DNA of 64,000 nucleotides from the NCBI GenBank assembly GCA_965220415.1, contig OZ244829.1, forward strand, positions 4,526,001-4,590,000, in the 5' to 3' direction. Shown here piece by piece: positions 9,601-17,107 of the stretch. A model generated the notes under the pieces. It ran no database searches. It had not been told where the DNA came from and saw only the letters and a program-made list of their open reading frames with translations. This DNA is from JAJDTR01 sp965220415. GTDB lineage: Bacteria; Poribacteria; WGA-4E; JAJDTR01. The stretch's first letter is position 1; every line of letters starts with the position of its first letter. Made by a program: the position numbers and the translations under genes.

Positions 9601-9712
9601 ATGCCAATGCTTTCAATCGGAGGCTTGAGGCTCGTTCGGCAAGTTCCGCAGGACTAGATGTTCCATTCAAAAATGAATAGAAACTATGGCAATGAAGTTC
9701 CGTATAATCCAT
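6602..9712 (-). CDS. dnaE2: Error-prone DNA polymerase DnaE2 (ImuC)
   Basis: This C-family polymerase acts with ImuB in SOS-induced translesion synthesis. The domain order is complete: an N-terminal PHP domain opening with YTELHCHSFYSFLNG, the palm with PDIDIDFA (around residue 387), the fingers and tandem HhH region, and a C-terminal OB fold (VSIAGLIVCIQRPQSAKG). At 1036 residues it is the DnaE2 size, shorter than replicative DnaE1 and without its C-terminal tau-binding tail. I start at ATG 9712 rather than the open-frame TTG at 9742 because homologous DnaE2 proteins begin just before ELHCHS. It overlaps the end of imuB by 29 nt, indicating translational coupling. Confidence 0.93.
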   Translation of the reverse strand: MDYTELHCHSFYSFLNGTSSPAELAERASSLRLKALALTDDNGLYGVIPFMKKAQEIGLPFIIGSLITVERAQQNSCTDDKILLLCQDMKGYQNLSELITRARHTSPKSTVRATLDQVNELSDGLICLIGKESNVGTFLENDQIETARARLDIYRQMFTSNRLYIELINHLEPGDVRLCKKLCQLALEFSLRYVATNGVRYVSRSEARLHDVLRCIACGVALDDSDKIRTVNHQRYLKSSQEMETLFSEIPSAIASTQLISEQCNVELDFAQHRFPDFATPEGYNADSYLMMLCKKSMAEKYGSMIAEPRRRLREELSLIKRLGLSGYFLVVWDIVKFARSKGIPAQGRGSAANSLVTYLLDITPVDPIAHQLFFGRFLNEEKTTIPDIDIDFAASRNSHLADRDDVIEYVDRKYGSEHVALACCFITFRARSAIREVGKAFGLPAELLHKMAKLTDSKNVESAFSKINQLKEFSYYTKQLKWKHFRAQVEAIIGLPRHVSMHPGGVLITPCKLSKLVPLEPTRIDGRRICQWDKDMVEDAGLIKVDLLGLGMLAVVRECLILIAQTYNVKLNLADITTDDPCVYDMLERADTVGVFQVESRVQVQVLPRTKPRNLSELAAQVAIIRPGPVQGNMVEPYIRRKQKLEPIRYPHPLLEPILKETLGVVLFQEQILQVACAIASYTPSQAENLRRDLDKKHSKKAIQKMQADFVAGAVRSGVLQRDAIKIFDSIKGFAAYGFCKSHALSFAHLAYRSAWLKHYYPACYLAALLNNQPAGFYPQGVLINEAKRHGIRILNTDVNLSGVRCYVETDAKKEGVRLSLTCVKGMSLAKAESVVAAREGGFVSLKDFVHGTKLDYASVENLIGAGAFDGFKLSRGELLWQLCILDRWRDNNLLMDPDITPPPLPKLGSWSQLEWEYSTRGFSTHTHPMELLRVRLNSEIRRKDALENLTNGARVSIAGLIVCIQRPQSAKGVAFLLLEDESGLINVVISPQVFEQYRSIFKLSPFVVVCGKLQRSGELVSVQAKSFEKFVFEW

Positions 9713-10613
9713 GTTTGTATCGGCTCCAATCGTTATAAGCAAGATTGTGGGAAACAGTTAATTCGGCGCCAAATGCTAACACCGTAAAAAAATTCATATC
9801 TTGTGGATTTTCTGTCCACCATCGGTCCTCCACTTTCCAGTGGTCAGTGATGCCGTCAAAATATATCCATTTGTTATCATGAAGGATTGCTTGCGGTAAA
9901 TCCACACCACCAGTGATTTTTGAAATAATCGTAGCCGGTACCGGTTCGACGTGCTCCGTTGTTTCATCTCCCCAAATGCTTCGTTGCCAAGCAGTCCTAC
10001 CATCGGTTAATGGCGGTCGATAGAACGATAACGGTGTCGAATCAATTCCCTGTGAAAGTTCAGACATTAGTTCACCCTCCTTACCAAATTGGTTTATAAG
10101 CACACGTTTTTCCATATTTGCGACCTGGCCCAGCTTTCGCAGTCCAAGTTTATCCAAACGGCGAAGCGTTTCGGGTAGAATTGGGAGAAGTGAAACACTT
10201 TGGTCTGCCAAGAAAAGTGCCATTTCAGCCGGTGGCACAACACGTGGTGATGTGAGGGTAGCCCTATGTGCTGCGACAAAACTGACAAAGCGATTAGTAG
10301 CAATCCCAATGCGGGCTTGGATATCGCTTTCCTTCAACTCAATGAGAAGGCTTTTGACAAACTCATTGGCTTTAGTAGTCATAGCATCTACTTCCAAGTC
10401 GATATAGACGGATTTGTCATCAGCGATCTCACAGTGGGGGCATGCGGGAATTTTGCCAGGCATGACAAAATCAACATCAGACAATGTCATTCGGAGTGGT
10501 CGTTCTGTCTTCAAGGGTTTAGGTGCGAGATATGTCGGTGTATAAAAATCAAGTATGCTTATTACTTCCCCCAGACAATCATTCAAATTTTCAATCAACA
10601 AGCAAGCCAGCAA
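9684..10613 (-). CDS. imuB: ImuB-like Y-family polymerase-derived protein (short form)
   Basis: ImuB is a catalytically inactive Y-family relative that links DnaE2 to the beta clamp. The N terminus MLACLLIE matches the usual ImuB start. The middle has the palm-derived VYIDLEVDAM and IGIATNRFVSFVAA segments, then the helix-hairpin-helix/little-finger region (PETLRRLDKLGLRKLGQVANM). The C terminus has the tryptophan-rich DGITDHWKVEDRWW and the AYNDWSRYKHGLYG tail seen in ImuB-type proteins. At 309 residues it is well short of the usual 400-550: only ~65 residues separate the start from the palm-core strand. The start TTG at 10613 has AAAGGAGG at 10625-10632 (11 nt); an in-frame ATT at 10616 would have ideal 8-nt spacing. 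It overlaps dnaE2. No imuA is adjacent. Confidence 0.82.
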   Translation of the reverse strand: MLACLLIENLNDCLGEVISILDFYTPTYLAPKPLKTERPLRMTLSDVDFVMPGKIPACPHCEIADDKSVYIDLEVDAMTTKANEFVKSLLIELKESDIQARIGIATNRFVSFVAAHRATLTSPRVVPPAEMALFLADQSVSLLPILPETLRRLDKLGLRKLGQVANMEKRVLINQFGKEGELMSELSQGIDSTPLSFYRPPLTDGRTAWQRSIWGDETTEHVEPVPATIISKITGGVDLPQAILHDNKWIYFDGITDHWKVEDRWWTENPQDMNFFTVLAFGAELTVSHNLAYNDWSRYKHGLYGTSLP

Positions 10614-10659
10614 AATAATGAATCCCTCCTTTATTGAATTTCAGTCCTAACGCCGATAT

Positions 10660-10688
10660 AAGATACTATACTTGAGTTAAGTATTCAA
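10660..10688 (-). promoter_or_regulatory. Candidate regulated promoter of imuB-dnaE2
   Basis: Read on the minus strand, a -35 box TTGAAT (10688-10683) and a -10 box TATCTT (10665-10660) are separated by exactly 17 nt. The spacer contains a perfect 17-bp dyad, ATACTT-gagtt-AAGTAT on the plus strand (10668-10684), overlapped by a second dyad, CTTGA...TCAAG (10671-10689). A palindrome between the promoter boxes is a classic repressor position. A LexA-like SOS repressor is the obvious candidate for this gene pair, but the dyad matches neither the E. coli nor the Gram-positive LexA box. A strong ribosome site lies about 30 nt further downstream. Confidence 0.6.
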
Positions 10689-10974
10689 GAAAAAAATTAA
10701 CCTCTAACAATTTTTTTAAAGGGAATGCCACATAGACACTATTTTGCTGCAAAACACCAATCATGGATGAGTAAACAACTTTCAAAAATAGACTTCCACT
10801 TCGATTTGAATCTACCTCGCTCCTGCTGAATTGACAGATCCATCCAATCTTTCACCTTTCCACCCTTGCCTTCTGACGGAGAATCACCTTGACAATCCAA
10901 GCTGTGCACAATAAAATAATCGCGTAGTGAAGACATTTGTCGGTTCCTAAGCCAAATATCTCGGGAGATTACGT
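10689..10974. other. Divergent spacer imuB/hydroxyacid dehydrogenase
   Basis: It contains an A/T-rich run at 10689-10720 (possible UP-like tract for the imuB promoter) and a worn CTCCTGCTGAATTGACAGATCC fragment of the family II hairpin near 10811. The dehydrogenase ribosome site GGGAG is at about 10963-10967. No gene is seen. Confidence 0.45.
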
Positions 10975-12000
10975 ATGGCTGAAAAGTTCACTGTTTTGAT
11001 GACCGATTACGCATGGCCCTCGGTCGATCCGGAACGCAAGGTATTGGCTGAGGTCGGCGCAGAACTAATTATCGCCGAAACGGGAGCTGAAGATGAATTG
11101 GTGAGCCTGGCGCCGCAAGCTGATGGCATCCTTACATGTTGGGAGCAGACGACAACCGCAGTCGTCAGAGCGGCTGAACGCTGTCAGGTAATAGGACGTT
11201 GCGGTATCGGACTTGACAACATAGATGTGGGGACTGCTACGGAATTGGGAATTGTCGTCACGAATGTGCCGGCATACTGTATTGACGAAGTCTCCGATCA
11301 CGCGATGGCTTTGCTATTGGCATGTGCTCGAAAAATCTCCATGTTTGACAGGGAAGTCAAACGTGGCAGTTGGGTCCGGGATGTAGGTCCGCCGGTGTAC
11401 CGGATTCGCGGTAAAACGCTGGGTATTATGGGGTTCGGCAAGATCGGGAAAGCCGTCGTGTCGAAAGCGAAAGCTTTCGGGCTGGATGTCATTGTTTACT
11501 CGCCAAGCCTGTTGCCGCATATCGCAAAATCGCACGATGTCGAGAAGGTGGAACTCCCCGAGTTTTTAACCCGCTCAGACTTCATTACGATACACGCGCC
11601 GCTGAATCCCGCGACTGAAAAACTCCTGGGAGAAGAGGAGTTTCGTCAGATGAAAGGGACTGCCTATATTATCAACACGTCGCGGGGTGGAGTCATTGAC
11701 ACGGCTGCGCTTTGTAAGGCGGTAAAAGAAGGCTGGATCGCCGGGGCGGGCTTGGACGTACTCGCTGAAGAACCGCCTGCGCCGGATGAACCGCTGATTG
11801 AACTGGACAATGTTATCATTACGCCACACGCCGCCTTCGCATCTGAAGAATCGACATACGACCTTGAGGTGAGCGCTGCACGCGCCGTCGCAGATGTATT
11901 GGTGGGGATAATGCCGGAGTCGGTCGTCAACCAAGAAGTCTTGCAAAGCCCGTTGCTTCGTGCAAAAGCGCTTGGAGAGAAGGAAATGACAGTGACCTAG
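10975..12000 (+). CDS. D-2-hydroxyacid dehydrogenase (CtBP/phosphoglycerate-dehydrogenase-like)
   Basis: This NAD-dependent oxidoreductase interconverts a 2-keto acid and a D-2-hydroxyacid. The Rossmann GxGxxG is GFGKIG at residues 153-158. The catalytic triad is visible: R237 in NTSRGG, E266 in LAEEPP, and H285 in TPHAAF. At 341 residues it matches the C-terminal-binding-protein-like subgroup, which lacks the ACT domain of SerA. The start is ATG at 10975 with GGGAG 7-8 nt upstream. It reads divergently from imuB and is separated from trpB by a 440-bp repeat-filled spacer, so it is probably monocistronic. The true substrate cannot be told from the sequence; a glyoxylate/hydroxypyruvate or phosphoglycerate role is possible. 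Confidence 0.88.
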   Translation: MAEKFTVLMTDYAWPSVDPERKVLAEVGAELIIAETGAEDELVSLAPQADGILTCWEQTTTAVVRAAERCQVIGRCGIGLDNIDVGTATELGIVVTNVPAYCIDEVSDHAMALLLACARKISMFDREVKRGSWVRDVGPPVYRIRGKTLGIMGFGKIGKAVVSKAKAFGLDVIVYSPSLLPHIAKSHDVEKVELPEFLTRSDFITIHAPLNPATEKLLGEEEFRQMKGTAYIINTSRGGVIDTAALCKAVKEGWIAGAGLDVLAEEPPAPDEPLIELDNVIITPHAAFASEESTYDLEVSAARAVADVLVGIMPESVVNQEVLQSPLLRAKALGEKEMTVT

Positions 12001-12442
12001 CTACAGACGTACAACGGTTTTGCTCCAGCGGAGCGACACGTCAATAGAACGCGGCTGCATAACCGCCTTGCGCTCCAGCGGAGCGCCATGTGGGGCCGCG
12101 TTGATGGTTAATCTCAAACTATTGGATGATTTATCGCATTCAATCTTCAATCACAAAATCAAAGATGGAATCCCCGTATTTCTCGAAAATTCGTTTTCTT
12201 TCCTCGATTATGGCGATCTCCACAGTCCGGAATACCCAAACTAAATGATAAATTAAATTTACAGAATAAACCATTAAACCAATGTACAAGCGATAAATCA
12301 AGCCCGTAGGTTGGGTAGAGCGCAGCGAAACCCAACTCCAACCTGCTCGGTCTGGATTGCCAAATCCAGACCATAACGCGCAATTCTACACCATATATTA
12401 ATTGCGATTAAACCATAGAGTCAACATACTTGGAGTCATTAC
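12001..12442. repeat. Spacer with CTCCAGCGGAG repeats and GTAGG hairpin
   Basis: Two tandem copies of the short repeat GCTCCAGCGGAGCGACA lie at about 12021-12049 and 12070-12093. A hairpin motif near 12140-12180 (ATCTTCAATCACAAAATCAA then AGATGGAATCCCC) recurs at 33090-33125. GTAGGTTGGGTAGAGCG... GAAACCCAAC (12306-12339) is a GTAGG-headed hairpin with a GTTGGGT/ACCCAAC stem. GGTCTGGATTGCCAAATCCAGACC (split at its loop) near 12350 is a further palindrome that recurs at 47207. No gene is seen. The trpB ribosome site TGGAG precedes 12443. Confidence 0.7.
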
Positions 12443-13639
12443 ATGCAGCCATTACCTGATGCATCAGGGCACTTTGGAGAATTTGGTGGCAGATATGTTC
12501 CCGAGACACTAATGCCCGCCCTGCTGGAACTTGAGGAAGCTTATCGAGTTCTAAGTGCCGATTCGGAGTTTCAGAAAGAATTTGAATACTATCTCCGAGA
12601 ATACGTCGGCAGACCCAATCCGCTCTATTACGCCGAGCGGTTGACCGAGGAACTCGGTGGGGCAAAAATCTACCTCAAACGAGAAGATCTCAACCATACA
12701 GGTGCCCACAAAATTAACAATACGGTTGGACAAATTCTGCTCGCACGTCGGATGGGCAAAAAAAGAATAATAGCGGAGACCGGTGCGGGACAGCACGGCG
12801 TCGCCACCGCCACGGTGACAGCGAAGTTCAACATGGAATGCGAAGTCTACATGGGCGAAGAGGATATAGAGCGCCAGGCGCTTAATGTGTTTCGTATGCG
12901 CCTCATGGGCGCAAAAGTAACCCCTGTAAATTCGGGCTCTCGAACCCTAAAGGACGCCATTAACGCTTCATTTCGTGACTGGGTGACAAATGTCCGAACC
13001 ACCTATCTTCTTATCGGTTCCGTTGTGGGAGCGCATCCCTACCCGATGATTGTTCGAAATTTTCAATCCGTGATAGGAGTTGAGACCAAGAAACAGATAC
13101 TTGAGAAGGAGGGACGATTGCCGGATTGTGTCGTCGCAAGCGTGGGCGGCGGCAGTAACTCGCTAGGGATGTTCTATCCGTTCTACGAAGATGAGAACGT
13201 GAAAATGATTGGAGTCGAAGCCGCTGGCGAGAGCATCCTGAGTGGCAAACATGCCGCCTCACTGAGCGAAGGCAGTATCGGCGTGTTTCACGGTGCAAAA
13301 TGTTATCTGTTACAGGAAGAAGACGGCCAGATAACCCCCGCGCATTCGATTTCCGCCGGACTTGACTATCCGGGAGTTGGCCCCGAACATAGCTATTACA
13401 AGGCAACTGGAAGGGCTGCCTATGTTTCGATTACAGATGAAGAAGCGGTAGAGGGATTCAAACTGTTATCGGAGTTAGAAGGCATTATCCCTGCGCTTGA
13501 ATCCGCCCATGCAATTGCGCATGTCCAGAAAATCGCTCCGATGATGGATCAAAATGCCATTATTGTGGTCTGCCTTTCCGGGCGCGGCGACAAAGACGTT
13601 GGTGGCGAGATGGGCCCGCCGCTATCCCTCAATCATTAA
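12443..13639 (+). CDS. trpB: Tryptophan synthase beta chain
   Basis: TrpB condenses indole with L-serine to tryptophan using PLP. The PLP lysine is K90 in NHTGAHKINN; GGGSN for phosphate binding is near residue 235; the N-terminal GHFGEFGGRYVPETLMPAL is diagnostic of TrpB1. At 398 residues the length is normal. The ATG at 12443 has TGGAG about 8 nt upstream. No trpA or other trp gene is adjacent, so either the pathway genes are scattered or TrpB works alone on external indole; TrpB1-type proteins normally need TrpA, which should be elsewhere. The next gene downstream is a cyclase/kynurenine-formamidase-like protein, 280 bp away. Confidence 0.97.
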   Translation: MQPLPDASGHFGEFGGRYVPETLMPALLELEEAYRVLSADSEFQKEFEYYLREYVGRPNPLYYAERLTEELGGAKIYLKREDLNHTGAHKINNTVGQILLARRMGKKRIIAETGAGQHGVATATVTAKFNMECEVYMGEEDIERQALNVFRMRLMGAKVTPVNSGSRTLKDAINASFRDWVTNVRTTYLLIGSVVGAHPYPMIVRNFQSVIGVETKKQILEKEGRLPDCVVASVGGGSNSLGMFYPFYEDENVKMIGVEAAGESILSGKHAASLSEGSIGVFHGAKCYLLQEEDGQITPAHSISAGLDYPGVGPEHSYYKATGRAAYVSITDEEAVEGFKLLSELEGIIPALESAHAIAHVQKIAPMMDQNAIIVVCLSGRGDKDVGGEMGPPLSLNH

Positions 13640-13920
13640 GATCTCCGTAAAATGTAGGGTGGGCACTGCCCACCAGCCTTTCTAATCCGTAGGCGGAGCA
13701 TCTTACTCCGCCGAACTTCCGTAGTCACGCCATCTTGCCTCCCCCACCCGCTTCCCGTCCAAACACGCCGCAAGATTCTGACAAGTCGGCAAAGCGCCCG
13801 TGCTCCAGAACCAATGCGATTCCTGCACCCTCCCACATCTCGCTTGATTTTGAAGCGCCCTAGTGCTATAATTCCCGAAATTGAAATGGCGTCAAATCCT
13901 AACTCGTTAAGGAAATCCAC
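13640..13920. repeat. Spacer with GTAGG-GGTGGGC hairpin
   Basis: GGTGGGCACTGCCCACC with its GTAGG leader lies at 13653-13674, right after the trpB stop, followed by a worn GTAGGCGGAGCATCTTACTCC hairpin near 13690 (19 bases per half at most). These may act as 3'-end hairpins for trpB. AAGGAAA at about 13910 is the ribosome site of the next gene. Confidence 0.65.
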
Positions 13921-14601
13921 ATGCAAATCAACTTTCAGAGCGTCATCGATCTCTCCTACCAGATTGACGAAAACAGTCCGCGAGAGCTGCCGATTGACCC
14001 CGTGCGTATTTACGACACCGCAACGCTTGAGAAAGACGGCTACTTTGAAAGCCGTGTCGATCTGTCCGGTCACTGCGCGACGCACATTGACGCCCCATGC
14101 CTGATGTATACCGATGGTTTCACCGTGGCAGACATCCCGAAGGACAAGCTAACCGGAAATGCAGTTCTCATAGACCTCTCCGATTTGAAGAAACCGACCG
14201 ATGCCGTGACTGCAGAAGATATCAAAGCCTGGATGAGTGCAAATGAAGACATCCCGAGTGATAGCATCGTTTTTATGCGCACCGGAATGGATAAGTACGC
14301 CTATCAAGATAGTTTCAATCGGAAATGGATTGGCTTCAGCGAAGACGCAGCCGAACTCTTGGTCCAAAAAGGCGTCAAGCTAATTGGGACAGACGCATGT
14401 AGCATTGATTCAATGGCGGGACATCCTCCGCAACATGATGGATTGCCTCCGGCTCACCTCGTGTTTCTTGGCGCCGGAGTTCCACAGGTTGAAGATCTCT
14501 GCAATTTGAGTCTATTGCCCACGCGGTTTTTCGCGGTAGTTGCCCCCATGAAGTTGGCGCGTAGTTCCGGCGCTCCAACACGCGTCTTTGCTTTTGTTTA
14601 G
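13921..14601 (+). CDS. Cyclase family protein (kynurenine-formamidase-like metal hydrolase)
   Basis: The family comprises Zn/Mn-dependent hydrolases such as arylformamidase KynB. The metal motif HCATHIDAP lies at residues 51-59 (H51, H55, D57), and a further LIGTDACSIDS segment matches the family's fourth region. At 226 residues the size is typical. The start is ATG at 13921 with AAGGAAA 7 nt upstream. Its position after trpB is suggestive of a tryptophan-related substrate such as N-formylkynurenine, but no kynureninase or dioxygenase gene is present, so the substrate is open; isatin hydrolases and other amide or lactone hydrolases share this motif. Confidence 0.82.
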   Translation: MQINFQSVIDLSYQIDENSPRELPIDPVRIYDTATLEKDGYFESRVDLSGHCATHIDAPCLMYTDGFTVADIPKDKLTGNAVLIDLSDLKKPTDAVTAEDIKAWMSANEDIPSDSIVFMRTGMDKYAYQDSFNRKWIGFSEDAAELLVQKGVKLIGTDACSIDSMAGHPPQHDGLPPAHLVFLGAGVPQVEDLCNLSLLPTRFFAVVAPMKLARSSGAPTRVFAFV

Positions 14602-14790
14602 ACTTCGATGACGCGGCTTCTCTTCTCGTCGTTTCTGGAATTCTTCCGTCTGCGGCATCAATCTCGCTTCCTAAAGTTAACTGCGTGTCTGTAACGGATA
14701 TGGATTCCTGTAGAGTGGGCGTTGCGCACCAGCCTTTGAAAGTGCTAACAATAACGCATGACCGTGAAGTAAAGTTGAATGGGCTAGAAT
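14602..14790. repeat. Short spacer with degenerate hairpin repeat
   Basis: GTAGAGTGGGCGTTGCGCACC at about 14710 is a mutated member of the GGTGGGC hairpin family. No gene is seen, and the ribosome site before 14791 is weak. Confidence 0.5.
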
Positions 14791-16317
14791 ATGGGTGACC
14801 AAGTCCTAACCGAGCAGTCAAGCGTCCCGCGTGAAATCCTTGATTTACTGAGAAGAATTGGTAGTAAAACGCGGTTGCCCATCTGTGTCGTCGGCGGTTT
14901 TGTCCGTGACCTTCTGCTACGGCGCGAAAATCTCGACCTAGACATTGTCGTTGAGGGAGACGCCATCAGCTTTGCCCGAGAACTTGGCGAGAGTTGGCGC
15001 TGGGAAGTACAAAAACACGATCGATTCGGCACCGCAACCCTGATTCAACCTTCGGGCACTAGAATTGATTTCGCCAGTGCTCGCAGCGAAACTTATGAGC
15101 ATCCGGGTGCGTTACCATTAGTTAGTCCCGGCACAATTCAAGACGACCTGCGCCGACGCGATTTCTCGATAAATGCGCTCGCTGTTCGTTTGAACGCTGA
15201 TGGCTTCGGCGTGCTTATTGACCGCTTCGACGGAGTTAAAGATCTCCGATTAGGGAGAGTTCGTGCCCTCCATTCCGAGAGTTACCTTGACGATCCGACC
15301 CGTATCTTTCGGGCGGTAAGATATGAGGTGCGTTACGGTTTTCAAATTGAGGCAAAGGATCAGGAGCGCATTCGAGAGGCGCTCCATCAAGGCGTATTAG
15401 ACCTGATTAGTGGCGAGCGCATTCGGAATGAAATCAATCACATCCTCGCCGAAGATGCTGCACCGCACATGGTTCAACGCCTGCTTGGTTTCGACGTGTT
15501 TCGGGCGATTCACCCGGAATGGGTGGTGGCGCGAGAATTCGGAGCCGATTGGGCTAACGTTAAAAAGGCGATCGATTGGGCAGGAACGAACCTCACTGAT
15601 GAGGAATTCGACAAAAAACAAATCGGTTGGATGTCGTTGTTGCGGGAGACCAATTGGAATGAATCCAAATCCGGTTGTGAAGGTACGCCGGATCATGTAA
15701 TCCAAGCCATCACGGATAGGCTGGTCTTGCCTCATCGCCTGCACAGGCTATTCCCAACCGATGCTGACGTACAAAAGGATTTGGTTGAAGGAAAAATCTC
15801 GGGAAAGTTGCGAGAAACACTGGAAAGAAAAAACATCTCGCTTTCCCGTAACGCCGCAGTTCGAGCGGGAAAAAACAAATGGCTAATCTCCGATGTAGAC
15901 AACAAGAAAACCTTTACAATTAGAAAAGAGAATGGAGTTCTCTATGTTTGTGAAATTCAAACAAGCTTGACCGCTAGCTATGACTTATACAAAACTCTCG
16001 GCATGTTATCAGCCGATTCCAAGCCAAGCGAAGTTTATCGCCTGTTAAAACCTTACCCTGTTGAGGCTCTGGCGTTCACGGTGATTCAGCCGGAGCAACC
16101 TAAATGGCAAGTAGCAATAATTGAGGATTATTTGATTCATTTGCGGGTGATTGAGCCGTTAATCAGTGGAGGCGATTTGATTCGGCTCGGGCTGCAACCG
16201 GGAAAAGCATTTTCAAATCTCATATCCAAGGCATTCGCAGCCCAGTTGGATGGCGAGATTTCCACGAAACGGGAGGCTTACAAGTTTCTAGGCTTTAGTG
16301 ATGCTCAATCCATTTGA
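14791..16317 (+). CDS. CCA-adding / poly(A) polymerase-type tRNA nucleotidyltransferase
   Basis: This class II nucleotidyltransferase would add or repair the 3' CCA end of tRNAs (or polyadenylate RNA). Motifs: GGFVRD at residues 35-40, the metal-binding LDLDIVVEG at 48-56, DDLRRRDFSINAL near 117-129, and the neck region DDPTRIFRAVRYEVRYGF. It is long (508 residues). The C-terminal part contains, at residues 361-388, an in-frame segment similar to one in the triheme cytochrome (35337-35420). Around it, LPHRLHRLF and PSEVYRLLKPYPVEAL look like normal flanking family sequence, so the segment seems inserted in an inter-helix linker. The start is ATG at 14791 with a weak ribosome site. The stop overlaps the M50 protease start by ~20 nt. 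Whether it is a full CCA-adding, A-adding or CC-adding enzyme cannot be decided by eye. Confidence 0.87.
   Translation: MGDQVLTEQSSVPREILDLLRRIGSKTRLPICVVGGFVRDLLLRRENLDLDIVVEGDAISFARELGESWRWEVQKHDRFGTATLIQPSGTRIDFASARSETYEHPGALPLVSPGTIQDDLRRRDFSINALAVRLNADGFGVLIDRFDGVKDLRLGRVRALHSESYLDDPTRIFRAVRYEVRYGFQIEAKDQERIREALHQGVLDLISGERIRNEINHILAEDAAPHMVQRLLGFDVFRAIHPEWVVAREFGADWANVKKAIDWAGTNLTDEEFDKKQIGWMSLLRETNWNESKSGCEGTPDHVIQAITDRLVLPHRLHRLFPTDADVQKDLVEGKISGKLRETLERKNISLSRNAAVRAGKNKWLISDVDNKKTFTIRKENGVLYVCEIQTSLTASYDLYKTLGMLSADSKPSEVYRLLKPYPVEALAFTVIQPEQPKWQVAIIEDYLIHLRVIEPLISGGDLIRLGLQPGKAFSNLISKAFAAQLDGEISTKREAYKFLGFSDAQSI
15871..15954 (+). repeat. In-frame protein-coding repeat, copy A (in the CCA-type gene)
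   Basis: Codons 361-388 of the CCA-type gene encode KNKWLISDVDNKKTF followed by TIRKENGVLYVCE. Ten of 24 residues are identical, and most others conservatively replaced, with KWMITDLNNRRKYIVRKE in the cytochrome gene (35337-35420). The two host proteins are otherwise unrelated. I read it as a mobile or recombining coding segment inserted without breaking the frame. Confidence 0.6.
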
Positions 16318-16960
16318 GGCTATCCTACGTGTAATCCAATTCATCATCTTACTAACTTTCCACGAGTGGGGGCACGCGAAAGCGGCGCTCATGCTCGGGG
16401 ATCCGACAGCTAGGGACGAAGAGCGATTAACGTTCAATCCGGCGGCACACATTGATATACTTGGAACGGTTATTCTGCCGTTACTCGGCACGCTTTTCGG
16501 TGGCGCGTTCTTCGGATGGGCAAAGCCTGTACCCGTCGACCCGCGTAATTTGAAGGATCCCAAGCGTGACCTGATGCTCATTGCCGTAGCCGGTCCCGTG
16601 ATGAACATCATCTGCGCTTTCGTGATTCTGCTTGCGGTCAAGCTCCTTGATCAATTTGTTGGAACCTCCATACACCGCGAAATATATAGGCAGTTGAGCC
16701 TGTCCGCTCTAATTAGCGTGTTTCTAGCGGCGTTCAATATGCTTCCCCTGTTTCCACTTGACGGGTTCAGTGTGGTCTATGGACTGTTGCCTTGGAAACA
16801 AGCGCAGGCGTTTGACAGACTACGGCCTTACGGAATGATGATTCTGATTGGGATAATTTTTCTTCCCAATCTGTTGAGAATCCCTAACCCGGTCTTTATT
16901 GTAATTCGTTTGGTATCTTTCGGAATTTACGACCTGTTTGGAATACTCGTTGGGCTTTGA
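16298..16960 (+). CDS. Site-2 protease family protein (M50 metalloprotease)
   Basis: This is an intramembrane zinc protease related to SpoIVFB/S2P, likely cutting membrane-anchored regulators. HEWGH (residues 22-26) is the zinc motif, and NMLPLFPLDG (147-156) supplies the third ligand D155; NPAAHIDILGT is also family-typical. About five to six hydrophobic segments are present. It is the compact type (220 residues) without PDZ or CBS domains, common next to scpA/trpS in Firmicutes and Thermus-like genomes. The start may be GTG 16298 or ATG 16301; both lie inside the end of the CCA-type gene, implying translational coupling. scpA follows after ~150 bp. Confidence 0.9.
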   Translation: MMLNPFEAILRVIQFIILLTFHEWGHAKAALMLGDPTARDEERLTFNPAAHIDILGTVILPLLGTLFGGAFFGWAKPVPVDPRNLKDPKRDLMLIAVAGPVMNIICAFVILLAVKLLDQFVGTSIHREIYRQLSLSALISVFLAAFNMLPLFPLDGFSVVYGLLPWKQAQAFDRLRPYGMMILIGIIFLPNLLRIPNPVFIVIRLVSFGIYDLFGILVGL

Positions 16961-17107
16961 AAACAGAATCAAAAAGAGTCAATAAGCATTACACTCGACG
17001 TTCAAATAATACTATGCTGTATTCCGATCGGCTTGGATTGCCCAATACAAGCCTTGACCGAATGAGACAATTATTGTATCCATGCTATAGAATCGAACAC
17101 TGAGTTT

